Shown: in pieces, positions 52,644 to 60,515 of the stretch
Position numbering within the stretch: position 1 is the first letter of the stretch
Layout: each line of letters begins with the position of its first letter
Assembly: GCF_046844695.1 (NCBI RefSeq)
Contig: NZ_CP177354.1
Span: 558,001-622,000 of the forward strand
Source of the DNA: Pokkaliibacter plantistimulans
GTDB lineage: Bacteria > Pseudomonadota > Gammaproteobacteria > Pseudomonadales > Balneatricaceae
Reading direction: 5' to 3'
DNA: 64,000 nt
The notes under the pieces: generated by a model
Database searches by the model: none
Seen by the model: the letters and a program-made list of their open reading frames with translations, nothing else
Told to the model about the DNA's origin: nothing
Made by a program: the position numbers and the translations under genes

Positions 52644-52684
52644 CATAGCATGGTCCTCAATATTTTATTGAGAACCATGCTATG
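52644..52684 (+). promoter_or_regulatory. 19-bp stem-loop covering the traN start codon
   Basis: CATAGCATGGTCCTCAATA / TATTGAGAACCATGCTATG: 18 of 19 pairs with a TTT loop. The traN ATG lies in the distal arm. A strong GGAGGAGG at 52619-52626 stands upstream of the hairpin. The stem could hide the start codon in RNA, or be a DNA-binding palindrome. Confidence 0.6.
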
Positions 52685-55414
52685 AGAAATCAAACACTCT
52701 TCATTAGAACGGTGGCCTCGCTGCTGACGGTCACAATGTCGGTGCTACCGATCCATGCATACGCCAACAGCGGTCAGAATCCGGACATTTCCTCCGTTGG
52801 GAAAGAAGCCCAAGCCTTTGGTCAAGACCTCGCCAACTCGTTCAGAGCCAACTCGGGTTCGTTCCAAAACGGCACGATCTCGATGCCGGCGCTGAAAGAC
52901 GGTCAATTCCATATAAATGGCGGAAGCCAGATCAATGTGAACGACCTGTTTCCAGGAACCAGCGGCGGTGACGGTCAATCCGACAGCTACTATTTCCCGG
53001 ATGCCAAAAAAACCGATGCTGACATGCTCCAAGGTCTTTTTGATTCCAGCGAAGACATGGATGACGTAGGCAACAGCGCTAAAGGAGCTCTTTGGTCTGA
53101 CGCAAATAGCGCCGATCCATCCATCTCTGGTGCTGCCTACAAAGTACTCCTCGATGCAACAAATCGCTCGCGTCCAAATTTTAGCAATGACCCAATGCTG
53201 AACCAGAGTAAAGACATATATGAAAATATTGATCTAATTACAGAGGGCTTTGGTGACTGCACTGTCAGTACATCCCTCAATAAGACATCGTTCACAACAC
53301 ACGTTCCTGAATATGAGCGATGTGAACGGGTTACGAAGTCAGTCGGCTCATGCACGATAACGCATAATATGGGAATCAGCTCTTTTGTAGATACGGTTTA
53401 TGTTGCGGCTAAGGGGCGTACTTGGCTGACGGTGGAGTTTGATCTAACGAAAGGGACATGGAAAACCGTCGATCCAACGGATGGAGAGTATTCAGTAGCA
53501 ACAATTCCGAAGCTGGACCAGGTGGCAATATGTGGAGAAAGTGGAAGTATAAATAAGACTCAGCTAGTAGGAGCATGGGACTGGATCGATAGCGGGATCG
53601 AGGGAGATGTTGACTCTTCAGTGTATTATCAAGTTAACCAAATACCCTCCTGCGAAAATGGATTAATTGGTGTTGTACAAATTCAAGATACTACAGAATC
53701 CGACAGCGATGATTTCGTTCTCGGAGGCAAATTTGAATTTCGATTCATTAATCAAAAGCAAGACAGTTGGACGCCTCATAATTGTGTAAGTGATGCCCTT
53801 CAGCTTAGTGATGGTTTCTGTACAGGACAATTAATAACAACGGGCGGTGCTACTAACAATACAGATTGCACTACCGTAAACGGGGTAAAGATTTGCCCAA
53901 ATGACGATCTTTATGCAGCACTGACACCCTCTCCTTTTCCTAGCATTCCTACGCTGGCAACAGAAGTTCATCTTTCAGCTATGCAATGCAATTTCAACGT
54001 GGGTCAGATGGATTGCTGGACAGATCCCCAGGGAGTAGAACACTGCCCAGTAAATGATGGGAAAAACCTTTCCTCCTGTCAGACGTATGAGAACAACCCG
54101 CAATGCGGATTTATCAGTTCCGCGTGTATTGATGGTGCCAAAGGAGAGTCTGGCCAGTGTTATGTATATAAAGACACATATGATTGTGGAAGTGATGTCG
54201 AAATCCCTACCGTGACAAAACAGGAAGAGTACCAATGTTCTGGTGAAATTAAGTGTATGGGGGATGAATGCTTAGATGTATCAAAGTCCCAAAGTGTCGA
54301 TTTTGCCCGCGCAGTGAGCCTTTTGAATGCGGCTCAGTTTATGACACAGGATATGACCTGCTCAGATAGTGCGACCGATGAGGGCGGTGACGCTAATGTT
54401 GACCAAGGTTGTATGGTTTTTGGTGGGAAAGCTGGAACATGTAAGATTGCTGTTGGTGGTGTACAGAATTGCTGCGAGAAGCCATCTAACATTTCGCTGG
54501 CCGACTACCTTAATCTGATCATGGCAGTACCAAAATTGGACGGCGCAGTGATGGGCCTGCAGAGCGGTAATTCAGTCAAGGGTGCTTACCAGATCTTGCG
54601 CGAGCCTGTCTTACAAGGCTGGACCGAAATAACTCAACCCTTCACCAGTTATATCGAGAATATCTCCGGCGCAGTGGATTCCTTCTACCAACCTATAGAG
54701 CAGGTTATTGATGAATTGATGGATCAACTGACCGAGCAGGTTAAAGAGGTCATGGCGAACATCATGAAAGGACTGGGGCAGGATGCTGCCACCCAGGAGG
54801 CTGCAGCCGGAGGTGCTAGCAAGATGGCTCAGGAAGGCATGATGGACAGTGCTGCCACTTGGCTGAGCACGGCGATGACAATTTATACGGTCTATGTCGT
54901 GACGATGGTCATGATTCAGATGCTCTACAAATGCGAGGAGGAAGAATTCACTATGAACGCCAAGAGGGCGCTCAAGAACTGCTCCTACGTCGGCTCTTAC
55001 TGCAAGTCCAAGGTGCTCGGCGCTTGTGTCGAGAAACGCGAGGCTTATTGCTGCTTCAACTCACCGCTGTCCCGCATTGTCCAGGAGCAAGTTCGTCCGC
55101 TGCTCGGCATTAGCTTTGGGAGCGCTGAGAGCCCTCAATGTGGAGGTATTCCTTTGGATAGAGTCGCCAAGATTGACTGGAGCAAGGTCAACTTGGACGA
55201 GTGGCTTGGGATTCTGCAACAGCACGGCAAGTTGCCTGACCCGAGTTCGTTGAACCTCGACAGCCTGACCGGAGCCGGTAGCGACTTCAACATTGACGGT
55301 AGCCGTAAGAACGCCCAGGAAAGGACACTGGAACGCTTGAACGGCGTCGACGTAGATAAGGCGCGGCGCGACTTGGCTTCCGAGATATTCCCAGACTGGG
55401 ACGGCTCGAATTGA
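52682..55414 (+). CDS. traN: Conjugal transfer mating-pair stabilisation protein TraN
   Basis: A 910-aa Cys-rich outer-membrane protein. A signal peptide spans about 1-28 (ending IHAYA). The centre has many Cys (QMDCWTDPQGVEHCP; CSGEIKCMGDECLD), and the conserved TraN C-terminus is present: VGSYCKSKVLGACVEKREAY, then CCFNSPLSRIVQEQVRP. TraN fixes the donor to receptors on the recipient surface. Carrying its own TraN lets an island change the host range of a helper's pilus, as reported for SGI1. Its start lies in a stem-loop and it has its own activator box and terminator. Confidence 0.92.
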   Translation: MRNQTLFIRTVASLLTVTMSVLPIHAYANSGQNPDISSVGKEAQAFGQDLANSFRANSGSFQNGTISMPALKDGQFHINGGSQINVNDLFPGTSGGDGQSDSYYFPDAKKTDADMLQGLFDSSEDMDDVGNSAKGALWSDANSADPSISGAAYKVLLDATNRSRPNFSNDPMLNQSKDIYENIDLITEGFGDCTVSTSLNKTSFTTHVPEYERCERVTKSVGSCTITHNMGISSFVDTVYVAAKGRTWLTVEFDLTKGTWKTVDPTDGEYSVATIPKLDQVAICGESGSINKTQLVGAWDWIDSGIEGDVDSSVYYQVNQIPSCENGLIGVVQIQDTTESDSDDFVLGGKFEFRFINQKQDSWTPHNCVSDALQLSDGFCTGQLITTGGATNNTDCTTVNGVKICPNDDLYAALTPSPFPSIPTLATEVHLSAMQCNFNVGQMDCWTDPQGVEHCPVNDGKNLSSCQTYENNPQCGFISSACIDGAKGESGQCYVYKDTYDCGSDVEIPTVTKQEEYQCSGEIKCMGDECLDVSKSQSVDFARAVSLLNAAQFMTQDMTCSDSATDEGGDANVDQGCMVFGGKAGTCKIAVGGVQNCCEKPSNISLADYLNLIMAVPKLDGAVMGLQSGNSVKGAYQILREPVLQGWTEITQPFTSYIENISGAVDSFYQPIEQVIDELMDQLTEQVKEVMANIMKGLGQDAATQEAAAGGASKMAQEGMMDSAATWLSTAMTIYTVYVVTMVMIQMLYKCEEEEFTMNAKRALKNCSYVGSYCKSKVLGACVEKREAYCCFNSPLSRIVQEQVRPLLGISFGSAESPQCGGIPLDRVAKIDWSKVNLDEWLGILQQHGKLPDPSSLNLDSLTGAGSDFNIDGSRKNAQERTLERLNGVDVDKARRDLASEIFPDWDGSN

Positions 55415-55425
55415 GATCCTCCCCG

Positions 55426-55453
55426 TTAAAGCCAGCATCATGCTGGCTTTAAT
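55426..55453 (+). terminator. Terminator after traN
   Basis: TTAAAGCCAGCAT / ATGCTGGCTTTAA, sharing the central bases, followed by TCATT. Strong stem, modest T run. Confidence 0.8.
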
Positions 55454-55463
55454 CATTGATGAA

Positions 55464-55483
55464 AACTTTCACATGTGAAAGTT
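55464..55483. promoter_or_regulatory. Perfect 20-bp palindrome between traN and the rep operon
   Basis: AACTTTCACATGTGAAAGTT. A near-identical copy is at 46134-46153. It lies 30 bp before the rep-operon activator box, so it may be a repressor site for that operon. Confidence 0.6.
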
Positions 55484-55512
55484 CTCTTGTGATGTACATT
55501 CCGTTCTTTGCT

Positions 55513-55531
55513 CCCGAAAAGGGCACATCCA
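55513..55531 (+). promoter_or_regulatory. Activator box 4, upstream of alpA-trfA
   Basis: CCC-GAAAA-GGGCA-CATCC, followed by AGAGG. GGGCA ends 72 bp before the first ATG of the operon. Confidence 0.7.
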
Positions 55532-55597
55532 GAGGCGAGGTTTTGGGACGGCACCCAGCAAAATTACCCCTGTGATCATATTCATCAGGGGGGTCCT

Positions 55598-55837
55598 ATG
55601 CAGCAAGCAATCCAAATTGAAAATGACACTGGTCAAAGGCATCTACAGCTTCTGTCAGTGCACGAAGTAACGGCTCTACTGAAGATTTCCGCGCCAACGC
55701 TTCAACGAATCCGGGCCAACGATCCAACTTTTCCCCGGCCCTATCGTCTGGCTGGAGAGCGGACACTGCGCTATCGGCTCGACCAACTTGAATCCTGGGT
55801 GGCGTCTCGGCTGGTTGAGTCTGATGAAGCCTGCTAG
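55598..55837 (+). CDS. AlpA/MerR-type helix-turn-helix protein
   Basis: A 79-aa protein. LLSVHEVTALLKISAPTLQR followed by PRPYRLAGERTLRYRLDQLESW is the excisionase-like winged helix of the AlpA (HTH_17) group. GGGGGG precedes the ATG. The frame upstream to 55508 is probably not translated. It overlaps the TrfA start, so it may control replication, or act as a recombination directionality factor. Confidence 0.75.
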   Translation: MQQAIQIENDTGQRHLQLLSVHEVTALLKISAPTLQRIRANDPTFPRPYRLAGERTLRYRLDQLESWVASRLVESDEAC

Positions 55838-56708
55838 TAGATATATGGAGGGCAATAAAAAGCGCCGCAAGCCAGCCGCCGAAGTGCTGGCTGCGAGAGT
55901 GGATGAAGCGAAGCAGGCGGCTCTACTTCAACACACGAAGCAGGAGATAAAAGACCTGCAACTCTCGCTATTCGACATTGCTCCCTGGTCCGACAATATG
56001 CGGGTCATGCCGAACGACTACGCTCGATCGGCGCTGTTCACTGTGCGCAACAAACGCACTCCCCGTGCAGCCTTGCAGAACCACCCCATTTACCATGTCA
56101 ACAAAGACGTGAATATAACCTATACAGGTGTTGAGCTGCGCGCTCAGGACGATGAACTGGTTTGGCAGCAGGTACTGGAATATTCCAAACGGTCGCCATT
56201 GGGCGAGCCAATTACTTTCACGTTCTACAGACTTTGCCAGGATTTGGGTTGGTCGATCAACAAAGCCTATTACACCAAGGCCGAAGAATGCTTGTCTCGC
56301 CTCCAGGCGTCTGCAATGGCCTTTTCTTCCGCGCGGATCGGCCGCCTCGAATCACTGTCGCTTATCCATCGATTCCGCGTCTTGGATCGAGGCAAGAAAA
56401 CATCTCTATGCCAGGTTGAAATCGACGGAGAGATCGTCGTGCTCTTCGCTGGCGATCACTATTCGAAATTCGTCTGGGAAAAGTACCGCAAGCTGTCGCC
56501 CACAGCCCGGCGGATGTTCGACTACTTCGCATCTCACAAAGAGCCCTATCCGCTTAAGCTGGAGACCTTTCGGTTGATGTGTGGCTCAGAATCAACCAGA
56601 GCAAAGAAGTGGCGCGAACAGGTCGGCGCGGCCTGTGACGAGCTGTGCGAGAACGACATGGTGGCAAGTGCCTGGGTTCATAATGACTTGGTGCACTGCA
56701 AACGGTGA
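55824..56708 (+). CDS. trfA: TrfA-type replication initiator
   Basis: A 294-aa protein clearly of the TrfA family: APWSDNMRVMPNDYARSALF, TVRNKRTPRAAL, NITYTGVELRAQDDELVWQQ, SRLQASAMAFSS, VWEKYRKLSPTARRMFDYFA. LQLSLFDIAPW near the N-terminus contains the QLSLF beta-clamp-binding motif. TrfA binds iterons in oriV and opens the origin. The start is uncertain: 55824 overlaps the alpA end, and 55845 is also possible. Seven IncP-like iterons follow the gene. In an integrated island this would let the excised circle replicate, raising its stability and copy number. Confidence 0.92.
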   Translation: MKPASRYMEGNKKRRKPAAEVLAARVDEAKQAALLQHTKQEIKDLQLSLFDIAPWSDNMRVMPNDYARSALFTVRNKRTPRAALQNHPIYHVNKDVNITYTGVELRAQDDELVWQQVLEYSKRSPLGEPITFTFYRLCQDLGWSINKAYYTKAEECLSRLQASAMAFSSARIGRLESLSLIHRFRVLDRGKKTSLCQVEIDGEIVVLFAGDHYSKFVWEKYRKLSPTARRMFDYFASHKEPYPLKLETFRLMCGSESTRAKKWREQVGAACDELCENDMVASAWVHNDLVHCKR

Positions 56709-57291
56709 CTCTGGGTTTAAACACCATCTCTATCCCTTCTGATTTCCAACATCTTTCCCTCCAATCATTCCTTCTGCGCACACCACAAAACGCCCTGGAC
56801 GACCAGCCAGCCTGTGCATAAGTCCTGAATTATATCTGGGGAATGCGGCCAATACTGATAAGTGGGGGGGCTTTCATTGACATTTGAGGGGCAACCCCCT
56901 CGGCAAGCTACTGACAAATGAGGGGCGCATTGCTATTTTGGCTGTTTCCTAGCTGCGACAGCGCGGTAAAACGCCAGCGCAACCGCGAGTTATCCACTAT
57001 TGCTGTGGGCAACCCTGTTGGAAACCCAGCCGGATTACTGACATTTGAGGGGCAACGTTATTGATATTTGAGGGGCGCTATCATTGACATTTGAGGGGCC
57101 AACTATTGACATTTGACGGGCACCTTATTGACATAAGAGGGGCAGGATATTTGATTTTTATTTTTCAAAATCAAATTCTTACATGGGATATCCACACCCA
57201 TATAACCTTATCTTTAACCTCTTATTTAACCTTTTCTATAAACCAATATTTATTTTAACCCGCCTGCTCAAGAAACAATCAAGCGTTATCT
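56709..57291. other. Plasmid-type replication origin (oriV), TrfA iteron type
   Basis: Iterons of the form TGACATTTGAGGGGC are at 56878-56892, 56912-56926, 57039-57053, 57062-57076, 57085-57099, 57107-57121 and 57129-57143. The last five repeat every 22-23 bp, as in the RK2 origin. A DnaA-box-like TTATCCACT lies at 56990-56998, and ATATCCACA around 57188. After the iterons comes an AT-rich stretch with repeated TAACCT(T/C)(A/T)T-like 12-mers (57200-57250), suited for opening. Confidence 0.9.
56878..57143 (+). repeat. Seven TrfA-type iterons
   Basis: All in one orientation. Iterons 1, 3 and 5 are identical; 2 (TGACAAATG), 4 (TGATATTTG), 6 (TTTGACGGGC) and 7 (TGACATAAG) differ by one or two bases. 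Confidence 0.93.
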
Positions 57292-57412
57292 GTGAAGTCT
57301 ACATCGTTAGAGTCTGATCATCTGGTACCCCATAAACCTCGTCAGAAAGCCACAGAACTCAAGGCGGTGACCCTGCATGTGAAATCAGAGAGTAGCAATA
57401 CCGCCCAAATTG

Positions 57413-57431
57413 TCCGAAAAGGGCAATTCCA
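57413..57431 (+). promoter_or_regulatory. Activator box 5, upstream of the xis-like operon
   Basis: TCC-GAAAA-GGGCA-ATTCC, followed by AGAGG, nearly the same as box 4. GGGCA ends 72 bp before the ATG at 57498. Confidence 0.72.
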
Positions 57432-57497
57432 GAGGTCGGCCTCGAAGGGTGATCAAGAGAAAATAACAGCAACTCCTGACCACCCAAGGGAAAGCTT

Positions 57498-57737
57498 ATG
57501 ACCGAGAATCAACTGGTATTCGTGCTAGAACAGATCCAATCACTGGCCATTCCTGCCAAAGAAATCATGACCATTAATGACTGTGCCATCTATACGGGCC
57601 TGTCCACCTCGTACCTGTACAAGTTGACGTCCAAGAAAGAGATCCCGTTTTTCAAGCCGATGGGCAAAAGGGTCTACTTCAAACGCTCCGAAATTGACCA
57701 GTGGTTGTTGCGTAACAAGCAAGGGGAAGCCTCATGA
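57498..57737 (+). CDS. AlpA/excisionase-like helix-turn-helix protein 1
   Basis: A 79-aa protein with MTINDCAIYTGLSTSYLYKL followed by FFKPMGKRVYFKRSEIDQWL, a classic HTH_17 winged helix. AGGGAAAG before the ATG. Its stop overlaps the next gene (ATGA). Near attR and under an activator box, it is a good candidate for the recombination directionality factor that drives excision by the P4-type integrase. Confidence 0.8.
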   Translation: MTENQLVFVLEQIQSLAIPAKEIMTINDCAIYTGLSTSYLYKLTSKKEIPFFKPMGKRVYFKRSEIDQWLLRNKQGEAS

Positions 57738-57967
57738 CACAGGTGAGCCGATTCTCTCCGCCGCCAACGGAGACTCGGGGAGAGATCCTCCGTGCTTACA
57801 ATGAGTCCGAACGGCTTATTAAAGAGGCCGAGCGCGAACGAATCACCACTATCAGCAGGACGACCTGGTGGCGGCTGGAGAGGTCTGGTGAAGTCCCACG
57901 GCGTAAAAGAGTTGGGGGAAGCGCAGTATGGTTGCTGTCGGATCTATTAGCTTGGATGCAGAAGTAG
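57734..57967 (+). CDS. AlpA/excisionase-like helix-turn-helix protein 2
   Basis: A 77-aa protein of the AlpA group: ISRTTWWRLERSGEVPRRKR then VGGSAVWLLSDLLAWMQ, a typical phage P4-island Xis/AlpA end. It overlaps the preceding gene by 4 bp. P4-type integrases usually work with AlpA/Vis-like excisionases, so this may be the true Xis and the previous protein a regulator, or the reverse. It is the last gene of the island. Confidence 0.82.
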   Translation: MTQVSRFSPPPTETRGEILRAYNESERLIKEAERERITTISRTTWWRLERSGEVPRRKRVGGSAVWLLSDLLAWMQK

Positions 57968-58041
57968 CCTCCTCTCTCGGCCCTTGGATGGGATGTGCTA
58001 CCCTACGTCCAAGGCTGAACTTCAAGATGACTTTGGCCAAT

Positions 58042-58051
58042 TGGTGAGTAA
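58042..58051. repeat. Integrase arm-type site candidate (right)
   Basis: TGGTGAGTAA, identical to the repeats at 34325 and 34358 beside attL, 82 bp inside attR. Confidence 0.5.
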
Positions 58052-58132
58052 AGCGGTTAGTGGTCTCGTTCTTAATGTCAAAATTCACATATAAAGCATT
58101 GATTATTAATAAGTTACTCCTGATGCTCCACA

Positions 58133-58153
58133 AGCAGGTACAGAATATTGAAT
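58133..58153. repeat. attR core
   Basis: 21 bp identical to attL. It contains the predicted TTG start codon (58148) and the AGG ribosome site of ogt, so the island carries the ogt start with it at this junction. Confidence 0.92.
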
Positions 58154-58642
58154 GAGTCGCCCCCGACGGTCACTCACGTCATCACCTCTCCCGTCGGCCC
58201 GCTGAGGCTGACGGCTACGGAGCAGGCGCTGCTGGGCGTCTATTTTTTGGGTGAGAAGGCGCAGGATGTGACGCCAGTGTGCCCCGAGCAGACGATATTG
58301 AGCTGGGCGGTACGTGAGCTGCAGGCTTATTTTGCCGGGCAGCTACGAACCTTTACGGTGCCGTTGCAACCTGTGGGGACGACTTTTCAGCTCAGCGTCT
58401 GGCAACAGCTGCAGGCCATTCCCTGGGGTGAAACGTGCAGCTATGGCGATATTGCCAGGGCACTGGGGCAGCCTGGGGCGTCGCGCGCCGTGGGTATGGC
58501 CAATAATCGCAATCCGCTGCCGATTATCATTCCCTGCCACCGCGTGATTGGCAGTGCCGGACACCTTGTAGGGTTTGGTGGAGGATTGTCGATCAAGCAG
58601 CAGTTGCTGGCCCTGGAGCAGGCGCAGTTAGGTCTGTTCTGA
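58148..58642 (+). CDS. ogt: Methylated-DNA-protein cysteine methyltransferase
   Basis: A 164-aa O6-alkylguanine DNA alkyltransferase. Active-site IIPCHRVIG with the acceptor Cys, helix-turn-helix region WQQLQAIPWGETCSYGDIAR, and the Arg-finger segment QPGASRAVGMANNRNPL. No ATG/GTG is available near the N-terminus; TTG 58148, in the attachment core, gives the right length and has AGG 9 bases before. In the uninterrupted chromosome this TTG overlaps the yicC stop (ATTGAATGA), implying translational coupling. The island now separates ogt from the yicC transcript, so expression depends on island promoters. Confidence 0.9.
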   Translation: MNESPPTVTHVITSPVGPLRLTATEQALLGVYFLGEKAQDVTPVCPEQTILSWAVRELQAYFAGQLRTFTVPLQPVGTTFQLSVWQQLQAIPWGETCSYGDIARALGQPGASRAVGMANNRNPLPIIIPCHRVIGSAGHLVGFGGGLSIKQQLLALEQAQLGLF

Positions 58643-59087
58643 CCGTTTTTCTATCTGTGCTGTGCAGAAACCTGAACGCGCTCTTTGATGACTCAACTCA
58701 GGGAGCCCCTCCTTTTTCATGACGTCAGGATGTGGGTGCTGGTGTAGCGCTGTGAAAAGGCCGCATCTGTTTTATTTCGGGTCGCGACCAGACAGATAAA
58801 GCCGGTTTTTAATCAGTTTCGCTGAAGTTGAACCCTGGCTTCTATTGGTTGATTCAATACATGAGAACTGCATCAGTTTTTATGCTGTGCAGCGATTATT
58901 AGCAATAATGCGAATATATAGCTGTTAAAATCCTTTATCTGTATGCAACGTGCTGGTTTGTTTTCTCGCTGAAAATAGCCGGAAAATGGCAGCCATTTCT
59001 TGTTGTTCTTTGCCAACATCCTGTTCTTCTGCTTCACTGTGCCGCCTTTTTGCTTGCCCAATAACAAATAATAAGGATGGAGTCACA
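58643..59087. other. Intergenic region
   Basis: No supported gene. AT-rich from about 58850; AAGGA at 59073-59077 serves the GTG of the next gene. I see no clear promoter or riboswitch. Confidence 0.4.
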
Positions 59088-60467
59088 GTGGATTCTTTGC
59101 TGACCGCGCAGAATCAGGGACTGCAACGTTCCCTGTCACGCAACGCCCTGGTGTTCTTATTGCCCTCACTGGTGGGCATTCTGTTGTTCATGGTTCCTGT
59201 CAACTATCAGGGCAGCATCACCATCAGTGTGGCCGTTCTGGCGAAAAGCCTGCTGACGGCACTGAACGAGGTCATGCCTGAGCTGCTGACCACCGTCATA
59301 GTCGCTTCGGCGTCAGGCACCCTGCTGACCAAGGTGTTGCGTCCGCAGTGGTTGCAACGTTACGCCTTTATCTACGGCCTGCTGTCACCCAACTGGATCT
59401 GGACCCTGATTCGCCTGTGCGGTGCGGTGATCGCTCTGATGCTTTACAGCGGTCATGGCCCACAGGCGGTGCTCAGTGATAGCACCGGCCAGCTGGTATT
59501 TGGTGATCTGATGCCGGTGCTGTTTTCGGTGTTCATCTTTGCGGGCCTGCTGCTACCGCTGTTGCTGGATTTTGGTTTACTGGAGCTGGTCGGCACCCTG
59601 ATGACCCGGGTCATGCGTCCGGTATTTCAGCTGCCCGGCCGCAGTGCAGTGGACTGCTTTGCGTCCTGGCTGGGCGATGGCTCGGTCGGCATTCTGTTGA
59701 CCAGCAAGCAGTATGAAGGTCGCTTCTACACCGAGCGGGAAGCAGCGGTGATTGGCACGACCTTCTCGGCGGTATCCATTACCTTTGCGCTGGTCGTGCT
59801 GGCACAGGTCAAGCTGGAGCATCTGTTCCTGCCCTTCTATGGCACGGTCTGTCTGGCGGGCATTGTGGCCGCCATCGTGGTGCCGCGCTTGCCCCCGCTC
59901 TGCTGGAAGCGCGATCACTATATCGACGGCAGCCCACGCAATGCCGAGGAAGAGGCGATTCCGCAGGGACACAGTGTGTGGAGTGTCGGTTACCGTCGCG
60001 CGCTGGCGCGTGCTGATCGTATCGAGAACTTCCGCCTGCCACTGCGTGATGGCATTCACAATGCTATCGATATGCTGTTTGGCGTGTTGCCGGTTGTCAT
60101 GGCGGTAGGCACGCTGGCCCTGATGGTGGCGGAGTACACGCCGGTATTTGAGTATCTGGGTAAACCCTTTGTGCCGCTGCTGGAGCTGCTGGGTGTCCCG
60201 GAAGCAGTGGCGGCGTCGAAGACGGTGATGGTGGGATTCGCCGACATGTTTATCCCGGCCATCCTGATTGCTGCTGTGGATAACGAAATGACGCGCTTCG
60301 TCATTGCCGCCATGTCAGTGACACAGCTGATCTATCTGTCTGAAGTGGGTGCGTTGCTGCTGGGGAGCCGTATCCCGGTCAATCTATGGGAGCTGTTTGT
60401 TATCTTTATCCTGCGCACTTTGGTGACCCTGCCGGTCATCGCTGGGGTGGCTCATCTGCTGTTCTGA
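59088..60467 (+). CDS. YjiH family membrane protein, second copy (GATE domain)
   Basis: A 459-aa polytopic membrane protein from GTG 59088, with AAGGA ten bases before. In-frame codons earlier (to 58950) give a non-homologous, Cys-rich stretch and are not used. It shares with 2712-4046 the GRSAVDCFASWLGDGSVGIL-type segment, the RVMRPVFQLPG motif, and AVAASKTVMVGFADMFIPAI in the second half. The two are paralogues with clear divergence. The LysR gene is convergent, not divergent, so regulation by it is unsure. Substrate unknown. Confidence 0.82.
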   Translation: MDSLLTAQNQGLQRSLSRNALVFLLPSLVGILLFMVPVNYQGSITISVAVLAKSLLTALNEVMPELLTTVIVASASGTLLTKVLRPQWLQRYAFIYGLLSPNWIWTLIRLCGAVIALMLYSGHGPQAVLSDSTGQLVFGDLMPVLFSVFIFAGLLLPLLLDFGLLELVGTLMTRVMRPVFQLPGRSAVDCFASWLGDGSVGILLTSKQYEGRFYTEREAAVIGTTFSAVSITFALVVLAQVKLEHLFLPFYGTVCLAGIVAAIVVPRLPPLCWKRDHYIDGSPRNAEEEAIPQGHSVWSVGYRRALARADRIENFRLPLRDGIHNAIDMLFGVLPVVMAVGTLALMVAEYTPVFEYLGKPFVPLLELLGVPEAVAASKTVMVGFADMFIPAILIAAVDNEMTRFVIAAMSVTQLIYLSEVGALLLGSRIPVNLWELFVIFILRTLVTLPVIAGVAHLLF

Positions 60468-60474
60468 GTCAAAA

Positions 60475-60506
60475 GGCGAGGCTCATTGCAAATGGATGAG
60501 CCCGCC
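60475..60506 (-). terminator. Terminator of the LysR gene
   Basis: GGCTCAT/ATGAGCC with GGCG/CGCC outside it. On the minus strand it is followed by TTTT. It probably serves both convergent genes. Confidence 0.75.
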
Positions 60507-60515
60507 CTGTGAACA

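Larger units (their letters stand above)
34185..58153. mobile_element. SGI1-like integrative mobilisable island (about 24 kb) in the 3' end of yicC
   Basis: Bounded by a 21-bp direct repeat (34185-34205 and 58133-58153) whose left copy is the end of yicC. Adjacent to the left copy is a P4-type integrase; next to the right copy are two AlpA-like genes. Cargo: HigBA, a nuclease-STAND defence protein, an IS110-split integrase-fold gene, small membrane proteins, TraG, a FlhC-like activator, TraN, and a TrfA/iteron replicon. Base composition looks poorer in GC than the flanks. The order rep-traN-flhC-traG, the shared promoter boxes and the use of the yicC 3' end as site are known traits of SGI1-type and related islands. 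There is no full transfer apparatus, so a helper plasmid would be needed. Confidence 0.9.

Noticed and set aside
57292..57501. 69-codon frame with GTG start between oriV and the xis-like operon
   Set aside because: No ribosome site; it spans the activator box at 57413 and overlaps the next start, so the region is more likely a promoter.
34185..58153. Full integrative conjugative element
   Set aside because: No coupling protein, pore ATPase, pilin or classical relaxase gene is present; only TraG and TraN are recognisable.
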